64,000 bases of DNA, taken from Nitriliruptoraceae bacterium. GTDB taxonomy: Bacteria > Actinomycetota > Nitriliruptoria > Nitriliruptorales > Nitriliruptoraceae. The stretch covers positions 1-64,000 of the forward strand of contig PWWI01000184.1 of the NCBI GenBank assembly GCA_003561535.1, written 5' to 3'. Shown in pieces: positions 8,825 through 18,096 of the stretch (its first letter is position 1; the number at the start of each line of letters is the position of its first letter). The translations under genes and the position numbers were made by a program. The notes beneath the pieces were generated by a model, which saw nothing but the letters and a program-made list of their open reading frames with translations, was not told the origin of the DNA and did not search any database.

Positions 8825-10123
8825 ATGGAGACCGCAGTACCCGACCGTCCAGGGACCCGGCTGGACCTGCCGACCGCCCGCGACGTCGCCGCCGCGGAGG
8901 CCTTCGTGCGTCGCCACCTCGGTGACCTCGTGGACGGCGAGGTGGTCGCCAGCCCCCGGTTCCGTGGCGGCCAGATGGCGGCGGATGCGGCGCTGGCCAC
9001 CCTGGACATCACCGGCTACGCCGCCGCCCGCAACGAGGTCTGGCCCCAGGAGCGCCGTGGCGCCAGCGCGGTCTCCCCCTACGTCCGGCACGGGCTGCTC
9101 CAGCTGCCGCTGCTGTGGGAGGCGGTCGCCGACGCCCCGGGCCGCGACCGGGCGAAGTACCGCGACGAGCTGCTCTGGCAGGAGTACGCCCGGCACCTCT
9201 ACGCCCGGGTGGGCACGGGGCTGGCTGAGGGGTTGCGCCACCGGCTCGTCGGCACCCCGACGCCCGGCGACGCCCACGATCGGGACCGTCAGCCCGGTGC
9301 CGGCGCGCCGAGCGTCTGGGACCCGGACATGGCCTGCCTGGCGACGACCGCCCGGGAGCTCGTGGAGGACGGCTACCTCGTCAACCAGACGCGGATGTGG
9401 CTGGCCTCGCACTGGGCCGTGAGGGAGGGCGCCGACTGGCGCGACGGTGAGGAGGTGTTCTTCCGCCACCTGCTCGACGGCTCGCGGGCTGCGAACCGGG
9501 CCGGCTGGCAGTGGACCGTGGGCACCGCGACCGGCCGGCCCTACGGCTTCTCCCGCTGGCAGGTCACCAAGCGGGCCCCGGGGCTGTGCGACACCTGCTC
9601 TCTGGCTGACGACTGCCCGATCGAGGACTGGCCCGAGGACCCGCCCCTGACCGCAGCCGACGAACCGCCGGGACTGCGCCGTGACCTCGACCCCGAGCGA
9701 ACCGGCGGTCCCTGCCGCCCGGAGGTCGCCGGCACGCCGGAGCTCGTGTGGGTGACCGCGGAGTCCCTCGGCGACGACGATCCGGCGCTGATGGCCCACC
9801 CCGACCTGCCCGCGGTTTTTGTGTTCGACGCGCCCCTGCTCGCACGGCTGCGGTTGTCGGGCAAGCGGCTGGTGTTCCTGACCGAGACCCTGGCCGACCT
9901 GGCCGAGCGGCGGGAGGTGCAGGTCCACCTCGGCGACCCCGTCGATGTGCTCGCCGGCCGGGCGCTGGCGACCACCTTCGCGCCCGTCCCGGGGTGGCGA
10001 CGCCGCTCGGCAGCGCTGAGCGTCGTCGCGCTGCATCCGTGGCCGTGGTTGCGTCGGCCCCACGGCCGGTCCGCGGCGTCGTTCAGCGCCTGGAGGAAGG
10101 CGGTCGAGCGCAGCGGCCGGTGA
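8825..10123 (+). CDS. Cryptochrome/photolyase-family flavoprotein with FAD-binding domain N-terminal and alpha/beta antenna-like domain C-terminal
   Basis: FAD domain: GASAVSPYVRHGLLQL...LLWQEYARHLYAR...WDPDMACLATTARELVEDGYLVNQTRMWLASHWAV...FFRHLLDGSRAANRAGWQWTVGTATGRPY; C-terminal: ELVWVTAESLGDDDPALMAHPDLPAVFVFDAPLLARLRLSGKRLVFLTETLADLAERREVQVHLGDPVDVL. Confidence 0.85.
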   Translation: METAVPDRPGTRLDLPTARDVAAAEAFVRRHLGDLVDGEVVASPRFRGGQMAADAALATLDITGYAAARNEVWPQERRGASAVSPYVRHGLLQLPLLWEAVADAPGRDRAKYRDELLWQEYARHLYARVGTGLAEGLRHRLVGTPTPGDAHDRDRQPGAGAPSVWDPDMACLATTARELVEDGYLVNQTRMWLASHWAVREGADWRDGEEVFFRHLLDGSRAANRAGWQWTVGTATGRPYGFSRWQVTKRAPGLCDTCSLADDCPIEDWPEDPPLTAADEPPGLRRDLDPERTGGPCRPEVAGTPELVWVTAESLGDDDPALMAHPDLPAVFVFDAPLLARLRLSGKRLVFLTETLADLAERREVQVHLGDPVDVLAGRALATTFAPVPGWRRRSAALSVVALHPWPWLRRPHGRSAASFSAWRKAVERSGR

Positions 10124-10335
10124 CGGCCCATGGCCCGCTGACCGCACCGGACGCGGCGCTCGCGCCTACTGGGCCGTAACCTCAGTGTCCACATCGGCCG
10201 TCCCAGTCCGGCGGCCACTCACGCAGCCACTCACACGGGCAGCCCCACCCCGGCGACCGCCCAGAACGGCAGCCGTCCACGGTCGCGTCGGCCCCGGATC
10301 TTCGCCGACAGCTCCCTCCCCGCAGCGAGGTTGAC

Positions 10336-11361
10336 ATGCAGGGCAACACGACCTTCCGCCACCAGGGCACGGTGATCCTGTCCGTCGAGGCCGCCGACGC
10401 TCCCATCGTCGTCCCGTCCTCGCAGTTCGACGAGGCGCTGTCGGCGACCTACGAGCGTCTCGGCCTGCGCCCCGGGCTCCTCGAGGAGGTGGCCGGGGTC
10501 ATCGAGCGGCGCTGGTGGCCCGAGGACGTCAGCTACGCGGATGCGGCGGCCCTGGCCGGTGAGCGCGCGATCCAGGTGGCCGGCATCGACCGCTCCGAGA
10601 TCGGGCTGCTCATCGACACCTCGGTGTGCCGGTCCCACCTCGAGCCCTCGGCGGCCGTCGACGTGCACCGTCAGCTGTCCCTGGCGAGCTCGTGCCTGAA
10701 CTTCGACCTCGCCAACGCCTGCCTCGGGTTCGTCAACGCCATGCACCTCGCCGCCACGATGATCGACGGCGGGCAGATCCGCTACGCGCTGATCGTCGAC
10801 GGGGAGGGCTCTCGGGCGCTGCAGGAGGCGACGCTGGCCCGCCTCGCACGCCCGGAGACCACGGTCGCCGACGTGTTCGCCGAGTTCGCCTCCCTGACGC
10901 TGGGCTCGGGCGGGGCCGCGATGGTGCTGGGGCCGGCTGATGCCCACCCCGATGGGCACCGGCTGGTGGGCGGGGAGTCCCGCGCCGGGACCGAGTTCAA
11001 CGACCTGTGCGTCGGCTCGATCGACCACATGCGCACCGACACCAAGGCCCTGCTCGAGGCCGGGCTGCAGGTCGCGGATGCCACCTGGATCGCCGCCCGG
11101 GACAACGGCTGGGACTGGGGCACCGCCGACCACTACATCCTGCACCAGATCTCCTCGGTGCACACCCAGCTGATGTGCAAGCAGATCGGCATCGACCCCG
11201 AGCGGGCGCCCCTCACCTTCCCCCCCCGCGGCAACATCGGCCCGGCGTCGATCCCGACCACCCTGGCCCTGCACCAGGACCAGATCCGCCCCGGCGACAC
11301 CGTGGTCATCGGCGGCATCGGCTCGGGGATCAACACCCTGGGCAGCGAGATCCGGTGGTGA
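10336..11361 (+). CDS. oleA: OleA-type thiolase (head-to-head acyl condensation; FabH-like)
   Basis: SSCLNFDLANACLGFVNAMHLAA (active-site Cys), ILHQISSVHTQLMCKQIGI, IGGIGSGINTLGSEI; followed by oleBC and oleD homologs. Confidence 0.88.
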   Translation: MQGNTTFRHQGTVILSVEAADAPIVVPSSQFDEALSATYERLGLRPGLLEEVAGVIERRWWPEDVSYADAAALAGERAIQVAGIDRSEIGLLIDTSVCRSHLEPSAAVDVHRQLSLASSCLNFDLANACLGFVNAMHLAATMIDGGQIRYALIVDGEGSRALQEATLARLARPETTVADVFAEFASLTLGSGGAAMVLGPADAHPDGHRLVGGESRAGTEFNDLCVGSIDHMRTDTKALLEAGLQVADATWIAARDNGWDWGTADHYILHQISSVHTQLMCKQIGIDPERAPLTFPPRGNIGPASIPTTLALHQDQIRPGDTVVIGGIGSGINTLGSEIRW

Positions 11362-14216
11362 CGACCGCCACCCTGCCGCCCCCGGGCATCGTGGGGCTGG
11401 ACCCCGCCTGGTCCCGACTCGTGACCGCGGTGGACGCCGACGGCGTCGAGCGCACCTGGCACGTCCTGGACACCGAGGTGGCCGCGGGCGGCACCGTGCT
11501 CTGCGTCCACGGCAACCCGACCTGGTCCTACGCCTTCCGCGCGGTCCTGGCCACTCCCCCGGCCGGTTGGCGCGTGGTCGCCATCGACCACCTCGACATG
11601 GGCTACTCCGAGCGCACCGGCACCCACCGGCCGCTGGCGCGCCGGATCGACGACCTCGGCCGCCTGACCGCCGCGCTCGGCCTCACGGGCCCGGTGGTGC
11701 TGCTGGCCCACGACTGGGGCGGACCGATCGCGCTGGGGTGGGCGCTCGAACACCGCGACCACCTCGCCGGGGTGGTCCTGACCAACACCGCCGTGCACCA
11801 ACCCGAGGACGCCCCCGCACCGGGCCTGATCCGCAGCGCCCGGCTACCGGCGATGCTCGAGACCGTCACGGTGCGCACCCCCACCTTCCTGCGCGGCGCG
11901 ACCGCCCTGTCCCGCCCCCAGCTGCCCCCCGCCGTGCGCGACGCCTACGCCGCCCCCTACGCCAGCGCCGAGCGACGGGCGGCGATCGGCGGCTTCGTCC
12001 GTGACATCCCGCTCGAGCCCGACCACCCGAGCGCGGTCGTCCTCGACGGCATCGCGGACCGGCTGGGCGAACTGGCCGAGGTGCCGGCCCTGCTGCTGTG
12101 GGGCCCCAAGGACCCGGTGTTCTCCGACCGGTACCTGCACGACCTCGAGGCGCGGCTGCCCCAGGCGGACGTCCACCGTGTCGAGGGGGCGAGCCACCTC
12201 ACCCCCGAGGACGCCGACCTGGCCGAGGCGCTGCGCCGCTGGATCCCGGCCCGGGTGTCGACGGGACCCACCGCGGTGCCGACGGAGCCGGACGCGGTGC
12301 CGGCGGAACCGGACGCGGGGCCGGCGGAACCGGACGCGGTGCCGGCGGCTGCCGCCGACGAGCCGCGCACCCCACTGTGGGCCGCGCTGGCCGAGCCCCA
12401 CCGCGCCGACACCGACGCCATCGTCGAGCCCCCGGCACCCGGCGACGAGCTCCGCCGACCCCGCCGCTGGACCTTCCGCGAGCTGTCCGGCGACGTCCAC
12501 GCCCTGGCCGCCGGCCTCCACGCCCACGGGGTCCAGCCCGGTGACCGGGTGGCCTGCATGGTCACCCCCGGACGGGAGCTCGCCGTCCTGCTCTACGCCT
12601 GCTGGCGGCTCGGTGCCGTGGTGGTGGTGGCCGACGCCGGCCTCGGCCCCAAGGGGCTCAGCCGTGCGCTGCGCAGCGCCGCGCCGGGGTACCTCGTCGG
12701 CATCCCCCGGGCCCTGGCGGCGGCCACGGCCCTGCGCTGGCCCGGCCGCCGCATCGCCGCGGGGGACCCACCTGCCGCCCTGCGCCGCAGCGCGAACGTC
12801 GAGGTGACCCTCGACCAGTTGATCGCGCGCGGGTACCGCCTGATCGACCGCGGCCCGGGCCCCCTCGCCCACGGCCAGGAGCTGATCGCTGCCCGTCGCA
12901 GCCCCCGCGCCACCCACGAGCCCGACACCGTGCTGCCACCCCCACCGGCCGCCGACGCCGAGGCGGCGATCGCCTTCACCTCCGGCTCCACGGGGCCCGC
13001 CAAGGGGGTCGTCTACCGGCACCGCCAGCTCGAGGCGCAGCGCGACGCGCTCCGCCGGGCCTACGCGATCGGCGACGACGACCGGCTGGTGGCCGCCTTC
13101 GCGCCCTTCGCGCTCTACGGCCCGGCGCTCGGCATCACCTCGATGGTGCCCGACATGGACGTGACCGCACCGGCGTCGCTGACGGCCGCGGCGCTGGCCG
13201 ATGCGGTCGCCGCCACCGAGGCGACCCTGGTGTTCGCCTCCCCCGCCGCGCTGACCAACGTGGCCCGCACCGCCAACGAACTGCGCGGCGATCAGCGCAC
13301 CGCGCTCGCCGGGGTCCGCACCCTGATGTCGGCGGGCGCGCCGGTGCCCGCGGCGCTGCTCCGCCGGCTCGCCGCCGTGGTGCCGAACGCCGCGGCCCAC
13401 ACCCCCTACGGCATGACCGAGTGCCTCCCCGTGGCCGACATCGACCTCACCACCATCGAAGCGGTCGGTCCCGGCAACGGGGTCTGCGTCGGCCATCCCG
13501 TCCCCGGCGTCGAGGTGGCGATCAGCCCGCTGGACGCCAACGGTGCCGCGACCGGGCCGCTGGTCCGCGAGCCCGGGGTCACCGGCGAGGTCTGCGTAGC
13601 CGCGCCCCACGTCAAGGACCGCTACGACCGGCTGGCGATCACCGAGCTCACGAGCTCCCGCGACCCCGGCTGGCACCGCTCGGGGGACGTCGGCCACCTC
13701 GATGCGCACGGGCGGCTGTGGGTCGAGGGCCGGCTCGCGCACCTGATCACCAGCGCCGCAGGCCCGGTCACCCCGGTCGGGATCGAGCAACGCGTCGAGG
13801 CCATCGAGCACGTCGCGATGGCTGCAGCCGTCGGCGTCGGCCCCGCCGGCACCGAGCAGGTGGTCGTGGTCGTGGCGACCGACCCGGCCCCGGGCGCCCG
13901 GCAGCTGGCCCCGCTGACGCTGGTCGACCGCGTCCGCGCGGCGGTGCCGGAGGTCGACATCGCAGCGGTGCTGGTCGTGCCGGAGCTGCCGGTGGACATC
14001 CGCCACCAGTCCAAGATCGACCGGGCCCGCCTCAGCCGGGAGGCGGCCGAGATGCTCGCGGGCCGGGGGCTCGATCGCCGCCGGCGGCGCGGCGAGGCAT
14101 CGGGCGCCGACGGCACCGGCGATGGCACCAGCGCCAGCGACGGCGACGGCACCAGCGCCAGCGACGGCGATGGCGTCAGCGTCAGCGACGGCGACGGCGA
14201 CGGGGGTGGGTCGTGA
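11358..14216 (+). CDS. oleBC: Fused OleB (alpha/beta hydrolase, beta-lactone decarboxylase-like) - OleC (AMP-dependent ligase, beta-lactone synthetase-like)
   Basis: N-term: VLCVHGNPTWSYAFRAVL...VVLLAHDWGGPIALGWAL; C-term: AIAFTSGSTGPAKGVVYRH...TPYGMTECLPV...WHRSGDVGHLDAHGRLWVEGR; GTG start overlaps oleA stop. Confidence 0.88.
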   Translation: MTTATLPPPGIVGLDPAWSRLVTAVDADGVERTWHVLDTEVAAGGTVLCVHGNPTWSYAFRAVLATPPAGWRVVAIDHLDMGYSERTGTHRPLARRIDDLGRLTAALGLTGPVVLLAHDWGGPIALGWALEHRDHLAGVVLTNTAVHQPEDAPAPGLIRSARLPAMLETVTVRTPTFLRGATALSRPQLPPAVRDAYAAPYASAERRAAIGGFVRDIPLEPDHPSAVVLDGIADRLGELAEVPALLLWGPKDPVFSDRYLHDLEARLPQADVHRVEGASHLTPEDADLAEALRRWIPARVSTGPTAVPTEPDAVPAEPDAGPAEPDAVPAAAADEPRTPLWAALAEPHRADTDAIVEPPAPGDELRRPRRWTFRELSGDVHALAAGLHAHGVQPGDRVACMVTPGRELAVLLYACWRLGAVVVVADAGLGPKGLSRALRSAAPGYLVGIPRALAAATALRWPGRRIAAGDPPAALRRSANVEVTLDQLIARGYRLIDRGPGPLAHGQELIAARRSPRATHEPDTVLPPPPAADAEAAIAFTSGSTGPAKGVVYRHRQLEAQRDALRRAYAIGDDDRLVAAFAPFALYGPALGITSMVPDMDVTAPASLTAAALADAVAATEATLVFASPAALTNVARTANELRGDQRTALAGVRTLMSAGAPVPAALLRRLAAVVPNAAAHTPYGMTECLPVADIDLTTIEAVGPGNGVCVGHPVPGVEVAISPLDANGAATGPLVREPGVTGEVCVAAPHVKDRYDRLAITELTSSRDPGWHRSGDVGHLDAHGRLWVEGRLAHLITSAAGPVTPVGIEQRVEAIEHVAMAAAVGVGPAGTEQVVVVVATDPAPGARQLAPLTLVDRVRAAVPEVDIAAVLVVPELPVDIRHQSKIDRARLSREAAEMLAGRGLDRRRRRGEASGADGTGDGTSASDGDGTSASDGDGVSVSDGDGDGGGS
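12273..12347. repeat. 21-bp in-frame tandem repeat (AVPTEPD/AVPAEPD/AGPAEPD) in OleB-OleC linker
   Basis: Three consecutive 21-bp units plus a partial fourth. Confidence 0.9.
14118..14207. repeat. 24-bp in-frame tandem repeat encoding a GDGTSASD-type C-terminal tail of OleBC
   Basis: GGCGA(T/C)GGCACCAGCGCCAGCGAC units, three plus a partial. Confidence 0.9.
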
Positions 14217-15220
14217 AGGTGCTCGTGACCGGCGCCAGCGGCCTGCTCGGCCGCGGCACCGCGTTGGCGCTCGCGTCCCGCGGGAACGAGGTCACCGTGC
14301 TGCAGCGGCGCCCGTCGGGGTTGGCCGGCACCGAGGCCGGGGCGGGCCCGCCGATCCGCGAGGTGCTCGGTGACATCGCCGACGCCGAGGTGGTGCGGCG
14401 GGCGATGACCGGACAGGACGGCGTGGTCCACCTCGCCGCCCGGGTCGGGGTGGTGGGCACGGAGGAGGAGTTCCACCGCGCGAACGTGGACGGCACCCTG
14501 CAGGTCGTCGCCGCCGCCCGCGCGCTGCACGTGCCCCGGCTGGTCCACGTGTCGACCCCGTCGGTGGCCCACGCCGGCGAGCCCCTGGTCGGCGCCGGGG
14601 CGGACCCGGCCGACACCGTCCACACGATCGGCCACTACGCGCGCTCCAAGGCCCGCGCCGAGCAGCTCGCCCTCGGCGCCGCCGACGCGCTCGGCGTGGT
14701 CGCGATCCGCCCGCACCTGGTGTGGGGGCCGGGTGACCCCCAGCTGGTCGGCAGGATCGTCGAGCGGGCCCGGGCCGGCCGCCTGGCGCTGATCGACGAC
14801 GGCGCGGCCCTGATCGACACGACCTACATCGACAACGCCGTCGACGCGCTCGTCGCCGCCCTCGACCACGCCGAGGACGACGCCGTGCGGGGACGGGCCT
14901 TCGTGATCTCCAACGGCCAGCCCCGAACGGTCGCCGAGCTGCTCGCCCGGATCTGCCGCGCGGCGGGGTTGCCGGCACCCCACCGACGCGTTCCCCTTCC
15001 TGTCGCCTACGCGGGCGGGGCCGCCGCCGAGCGCCTGTGGGCCCGCCTGGGCCGCACCGACGACCCGCCGATGACCTCCTTCCTCGCGGAGCAGCTGGCC
15101 ACGGCCCACTGGTTCGATCAGCGCGAGGTCCGCACCGCGCTGCACTGGGAGCCGCGCGTCGGACTCGAGGAGGGCTTCGAGCGGCTGGCCGCGTGGTTCG
15201 CCGCCGGTGCGCACGCCTGA
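14213..15220 (+). CDS. oleD: OleD-like NAD(P)-dependent epimerase/dehydrogenase (3-beta-HSD type)
   Basis: VKVLVTGASGLLGRGTALAL, YARSKARAEQLAL (YxxxK), RPHLVWGPGDPQLVGRIVERA; GTG start overlaps oleBC TGA. Confidence 0.85.
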   Translation: MKVLVTGASGLLGRGTALALASRGNEVTVLQRRPSGLAGTEAGAGPPIREVLGDIADAEVVRRAMTGQDGVVHLAARVGVVGTEEEFHRANVDGTLQVVAAARALHVPRLVHVSTPSVAHAGEPLVGAGADPADTVHTIGHYARSKARAEQLALGAADALGVVAIRPHLVWGPGDPQLVGRIVERARAGRLALIDDGAALIDTTYIDNAVDALVAALDHAEDDAVRGRAFVISNGQPRTVAELLARICRAAGLPAPHRRVPLPVAYAGGAAAERLWARLGRTDDPPMTSFLAEQLATAHWFDQREVRTALHWEPRVGLEEGFERLAAWFAAGAHA

Positions 15221-15221
15221 G

Positions 15222-16052
15222 ATGGACGCTGACGACCGGGAGCTCAACCTCGCCAACTGGGAGGCTCGGGTCCCGCTGCACGCCGCGTCCTCGGAGTACG
15301 CGCTGGAGCGCTACGCCGCCGACCCTTTGCACCTGTCCGACGTCGTCGCGGCCGACGCGCACCACCTCGGCGACCTGACGGGGCTGGACGTCGTGCACCT
15401 GCAGTGCCACATCGGGACCGACACGGTGTCGTTGGCGCGACTCGGTGGGCGGGTCACGGGCGTGGACTTCTCCCCCGCCGCCCTCGAGGTGGCCCGGGAG
15501 CTGAGCGCACGGTCGGGGACGCCGGCCACCTTCGTGGAGTCGGACGTCGAGGGCGCCGACGCCCTGCTCGGGCCGCGCTTCGATCTGGTCTACACCTCGG
15601 TCGGCGCCATCACCTGGCTGCCCTCGATCGCACGCTGGGCGCGGGTCGTCGCAGGGCTGCTGCGTCCCGGTGGGCGGCTGTACCTGCGCGACGCCCACCC
15701 GATGCTGATGACCGTCGACGAGGCCCGCGCCGACGGCGAGCTCGTGATCACCCACCCCTACTTCGAGCGGGCCGGTGGCCAGCGCTGGAGCGACCCCGCG
15801 ACCTACGCCGGCGACGGCGAGGTGGCCGCCCCCGACACGGTCGACTTCCCCCACGGCCTCGGCGAGACGGTGCAGGCCGTGCTGGACGCGGGGCTGCAGC
15901 TGACGAGGTTGCACGAGGGCGACACCCTCGACTGGTGCTTCGCGCCGTGGATGGAGCAGCTCGACGACGGCACGCTGCGCTGGCGGTTGCCGGCCGAGCG
16001 ACGGGACCTCGTGCCGACCGAGTTCACCCTCGAGGCGGTGCGGCCGGGCTGA
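15222..16052 (+). CDS. Class I SAM-dependent methyltransferase
   Basis: LTGLDVVHLQCHIGTDTVSLARLGGRVTGVDFSPAALEVARELSA. Confidence 0.88.
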   Translation: MDADDRELNLANWEARVPLHAASSEYALERYAADPLHLSDVVAADAHHLGDLTGLDVVHLQCHIGTDTVSLARLGGRVTGVDFSPAALEVARELSARSGTPATFVESDVEGADALLGPRFDLVYTSVGAITWLPSIARWARVVAGLLRPGGRLYLRDAHPMLMTVDEARADGELVITHPYFERAGGQRWSDPATYAGDGEVAAPDTVDFPHGLGETVQAVLDAGLQLTRLHEGDTLDWCFAPWMEQLDDGTLRWRLPAERRDLVPTEFTLEAVRPG

Positions 16053-16140
16053 GGGGTGGGCAACCGGGCTGCGGGGTCGGCGGCCGCGCTGAGGGGCCGG
16101 CGGCCGCGCTGCGGGGTCGGCGGCCGGCCTGCGGGGTAGA
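16046..16140. repeat. 20-bp tandem repeat, about 4.75 units, overlapping the stop codon of the preceding methyltransferase
   Basis: gggctgaggggtgggcaacc / gggctgcggggtcggcggcc / gcgctgaggggccggcggcc / gcgctgcggggtcggcggcc / ggcctgcggggtaga. Confidence 0.9.
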
Positions 16141-16375
16141 TCTCCGGCCACGGGCGGCCGGTTCCGAGCCCCGCAACCACCACCTGGCCGCCGTGGGGCC
16201 AGAAACCGGCCACCGCTGGCCGCCTCACGGCCCCACTCGTCAGCGGGCCGACCGGCCGACGACGGCTATCGGTCACGGACTACGCTGAGAGGGGTTCGCA
16301 CCACGCGGGATCTCGCAGTCCGCCGGTTCGGCCGGAGCCCCGCGGTCACCCGGGTCCACGAGCGGAGGCACCGGC

Positions 16376-17161
16376 ATGACGAGCAGCGCAGCTGAGCGGT
16401 GGGCCGCAGCGCTGGCCCGCTGGCGCATCCCCGACGAGGTCGCGACCGCACCGGCAGCCACCGGCTTCCCGGTCCAGCGTTTCGCGGACATCGCCGATCT
16501 GTCCGTGACCCTCGATTCGCCCTCGCGGCGGATCGCGACCGCGGCGCTACCCATCGGTGGCAGCGTGCTGGATGTCGGCTGCGGCGCGGGCGCCGGGAGC
16601 CTGGCGCTGGCACCGCCGGCGGCCCGGCTGATCGGTGTCGACATCCAGGCGAGCATGCTGGAGGCCTTCCGCGAGCGGGCACTGGCCCGAGGGGCCACCG
16701 CGACCGGCGTGCTCGGACCGTGGCAGGAGGTGCTGGACGACCTCGCCGGCGCCGACGTGGTGGTCAGCCACCACACCGCCTACGGCACCCCCGAGCTCGA
16801 CCAGTTCGGCCACGCGCTGGCCGCCAAGGCACGTCGCCGGGTGGTGCTCGAGCTCAGCGCCGAGCACCCCACCGCCTGGACGCGCCCCTACTGGCAGGCG
16901 ATCCACGGCATCGAGGCTCCCAGCGGACCGACCAGCGACGACGCGGCCGAGGTCCTGCGCGAGGCCGGTATCGACGTCGAGGTGGAGCACTGGGAGCAGG
17001 CGGCGCCGCTACCGCCGGAGTCCGAGGAGGACCAGTTGCGGTTCCTCCGGACTCGGCTGCGGGTCGGTGAGGAGCGGGACGAGGAGCTGCTCGACCTGCT
17101 GCGCGACCATCCCCGTCCGGCCTGGCGACACGTGACCACCCTGTGGTGGGCGGTCACCTGA
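16376..17161 (+). CDS. Class I SAM-dependent methyltransferase
   Basis: GGSVLDVGCGAGAGSLALAPPAARLIGVDIQASMLEAFRERA. Confidence 0.88.
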   Translation: MTSSAAERWAAALARWRIPDEVATAPAATGFPVQRFADIADLSVTLDSPSRRIATAALPIGGSVLDVGCGAGAGSLALAPPAARLIGVDIQASMLEAFRERALARGATATGVLGPWQEVLDDLAGADVVVSHHTAYGTPELDQFGHALAAKARRRVVLELSAEHPTAWTRPYWQAIHGIEAPSGPTSDDAAEVLREAGIDVEVEHWEQAAPLPPESEEDQLRFLRTRLRVGEERDEELLDLLRDHPRPAWRHVTTLWWAVT

Positions 17162-17245
17162 GTGCCGGGCGCGCCGTCGCCGGTGGATGGCGGTGGGTGG
17201 CACTGGGTGGCGCCCGCCGGTGAGGGGAGGTGGGCAGTGGTGCGC

Positions 17246-17785
17246 TCAGTCGGCCTGCTGCGAGCGCCAGACAGCCTGGGCCCGCGACTCCAGCCGCAGC
17301 CACGGGTACACCGGACCGCACACCACCGGGATGAGGAACAACGGGCTGATCGGCGGCACGCCGAAGGTCACCGCCAGCACGGCCCCGACCAGCACCGCGA
17401 GCACCAGCGTCGTCAGCAGGGGCGCTCGGGCCGACCACCGCAGGACCAGACCCGGGCCGCCATCGCGGGTCATGGTCGCGGCACGGACCTCGATGTAGCG
17501 CTCGATCAGACGCGCCGAGGTGGAACGCTGGTCGCCGGTGGCGCCCTCGCCTGCCGCTGCCCCACCGGCGGCTGTTGCCGATGGCTCGACGTCCTGTCGG
17601 GACGGATGGGCGGGGCCGATGTCGCCCTCCGGCGACGCCGGTCCGAGCAGGTCTGAGAGGTCGTCCGGGATGTCGTCGGGGGTCAGGTCGGAGAGGTCAT
17701 CGGGCACCCCGCCGGGCGAACCGCCGCTCGACGGCTCATCGGGTCCGTCGTCGCCACGATCATCGTTCCAGGGGTCCTTCGGCAC
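17246..17785 (-). CDS. Hypothetical membrane protein with acidic N-terminus
   Basis: MPKDPWNDDRGDDGPDEPSSGG... followed by two hydrophobic segments (LLTTLVLAVLVGAVLAVTFGV; LFLIPVVCGPVY). Confidence 0.65.
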   Translation of the reverse strand: MPKDPWNDDRGDDGPDEPSSGGSPGGVPDDLSDLTPDDIPDDLSDLLGPASPEGDIGPAHPSRQDVEPSATAAGGAAAGEGATGDQRSTSARLIERYIEVRAATMTRDGGPGLVLRWSARAPLLTTLVLAVLVGAVLAVTFGVPPISPLFLIPVVCGPVYPWLRLESRAQAVWRSQQAD

Positions 17786-18096
17786 CTCGGCTCCAACACG
17801 TGGGCAGCGCCTTCGGGGACCTTCCAGGGTACGCGACCCGCCTGCCGCCGGTCATGGTCGGAATGCGGTACGAGCGGCCGGGTCCACGACCTCGACGCCC
17901 GGCAGCGCAGCGGGGGCAGGGCGCCCCGCAACCATGCCGCGACCCCGCGGCAACCTGGCGCACGGCCGTCGTTCCACACGACACCACGCGGCCGGGTTAC
18001 GGTGCACTGACCCGCGCCCGGGACGGCCCACCACCTCGATGGCCCGGGCGGTTCCCACCCTCCCAGGGAGCGCGGTACCGGCAGCAGGGAGCGAGC

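Noticed and set aside
11844-14006. 720-aa minus-strand ORF
   Set aside because: Antisense shadow of oleBC; low-complexity Gly/Arg/Asp/His composition, no recognisable domain.
10336-15220. Novel polyketide/NRPS-type cluster
   Set aside because: Gene content and order fit the known OleABCD olefin pathway; novelty is limited to the repeat linker and tail.
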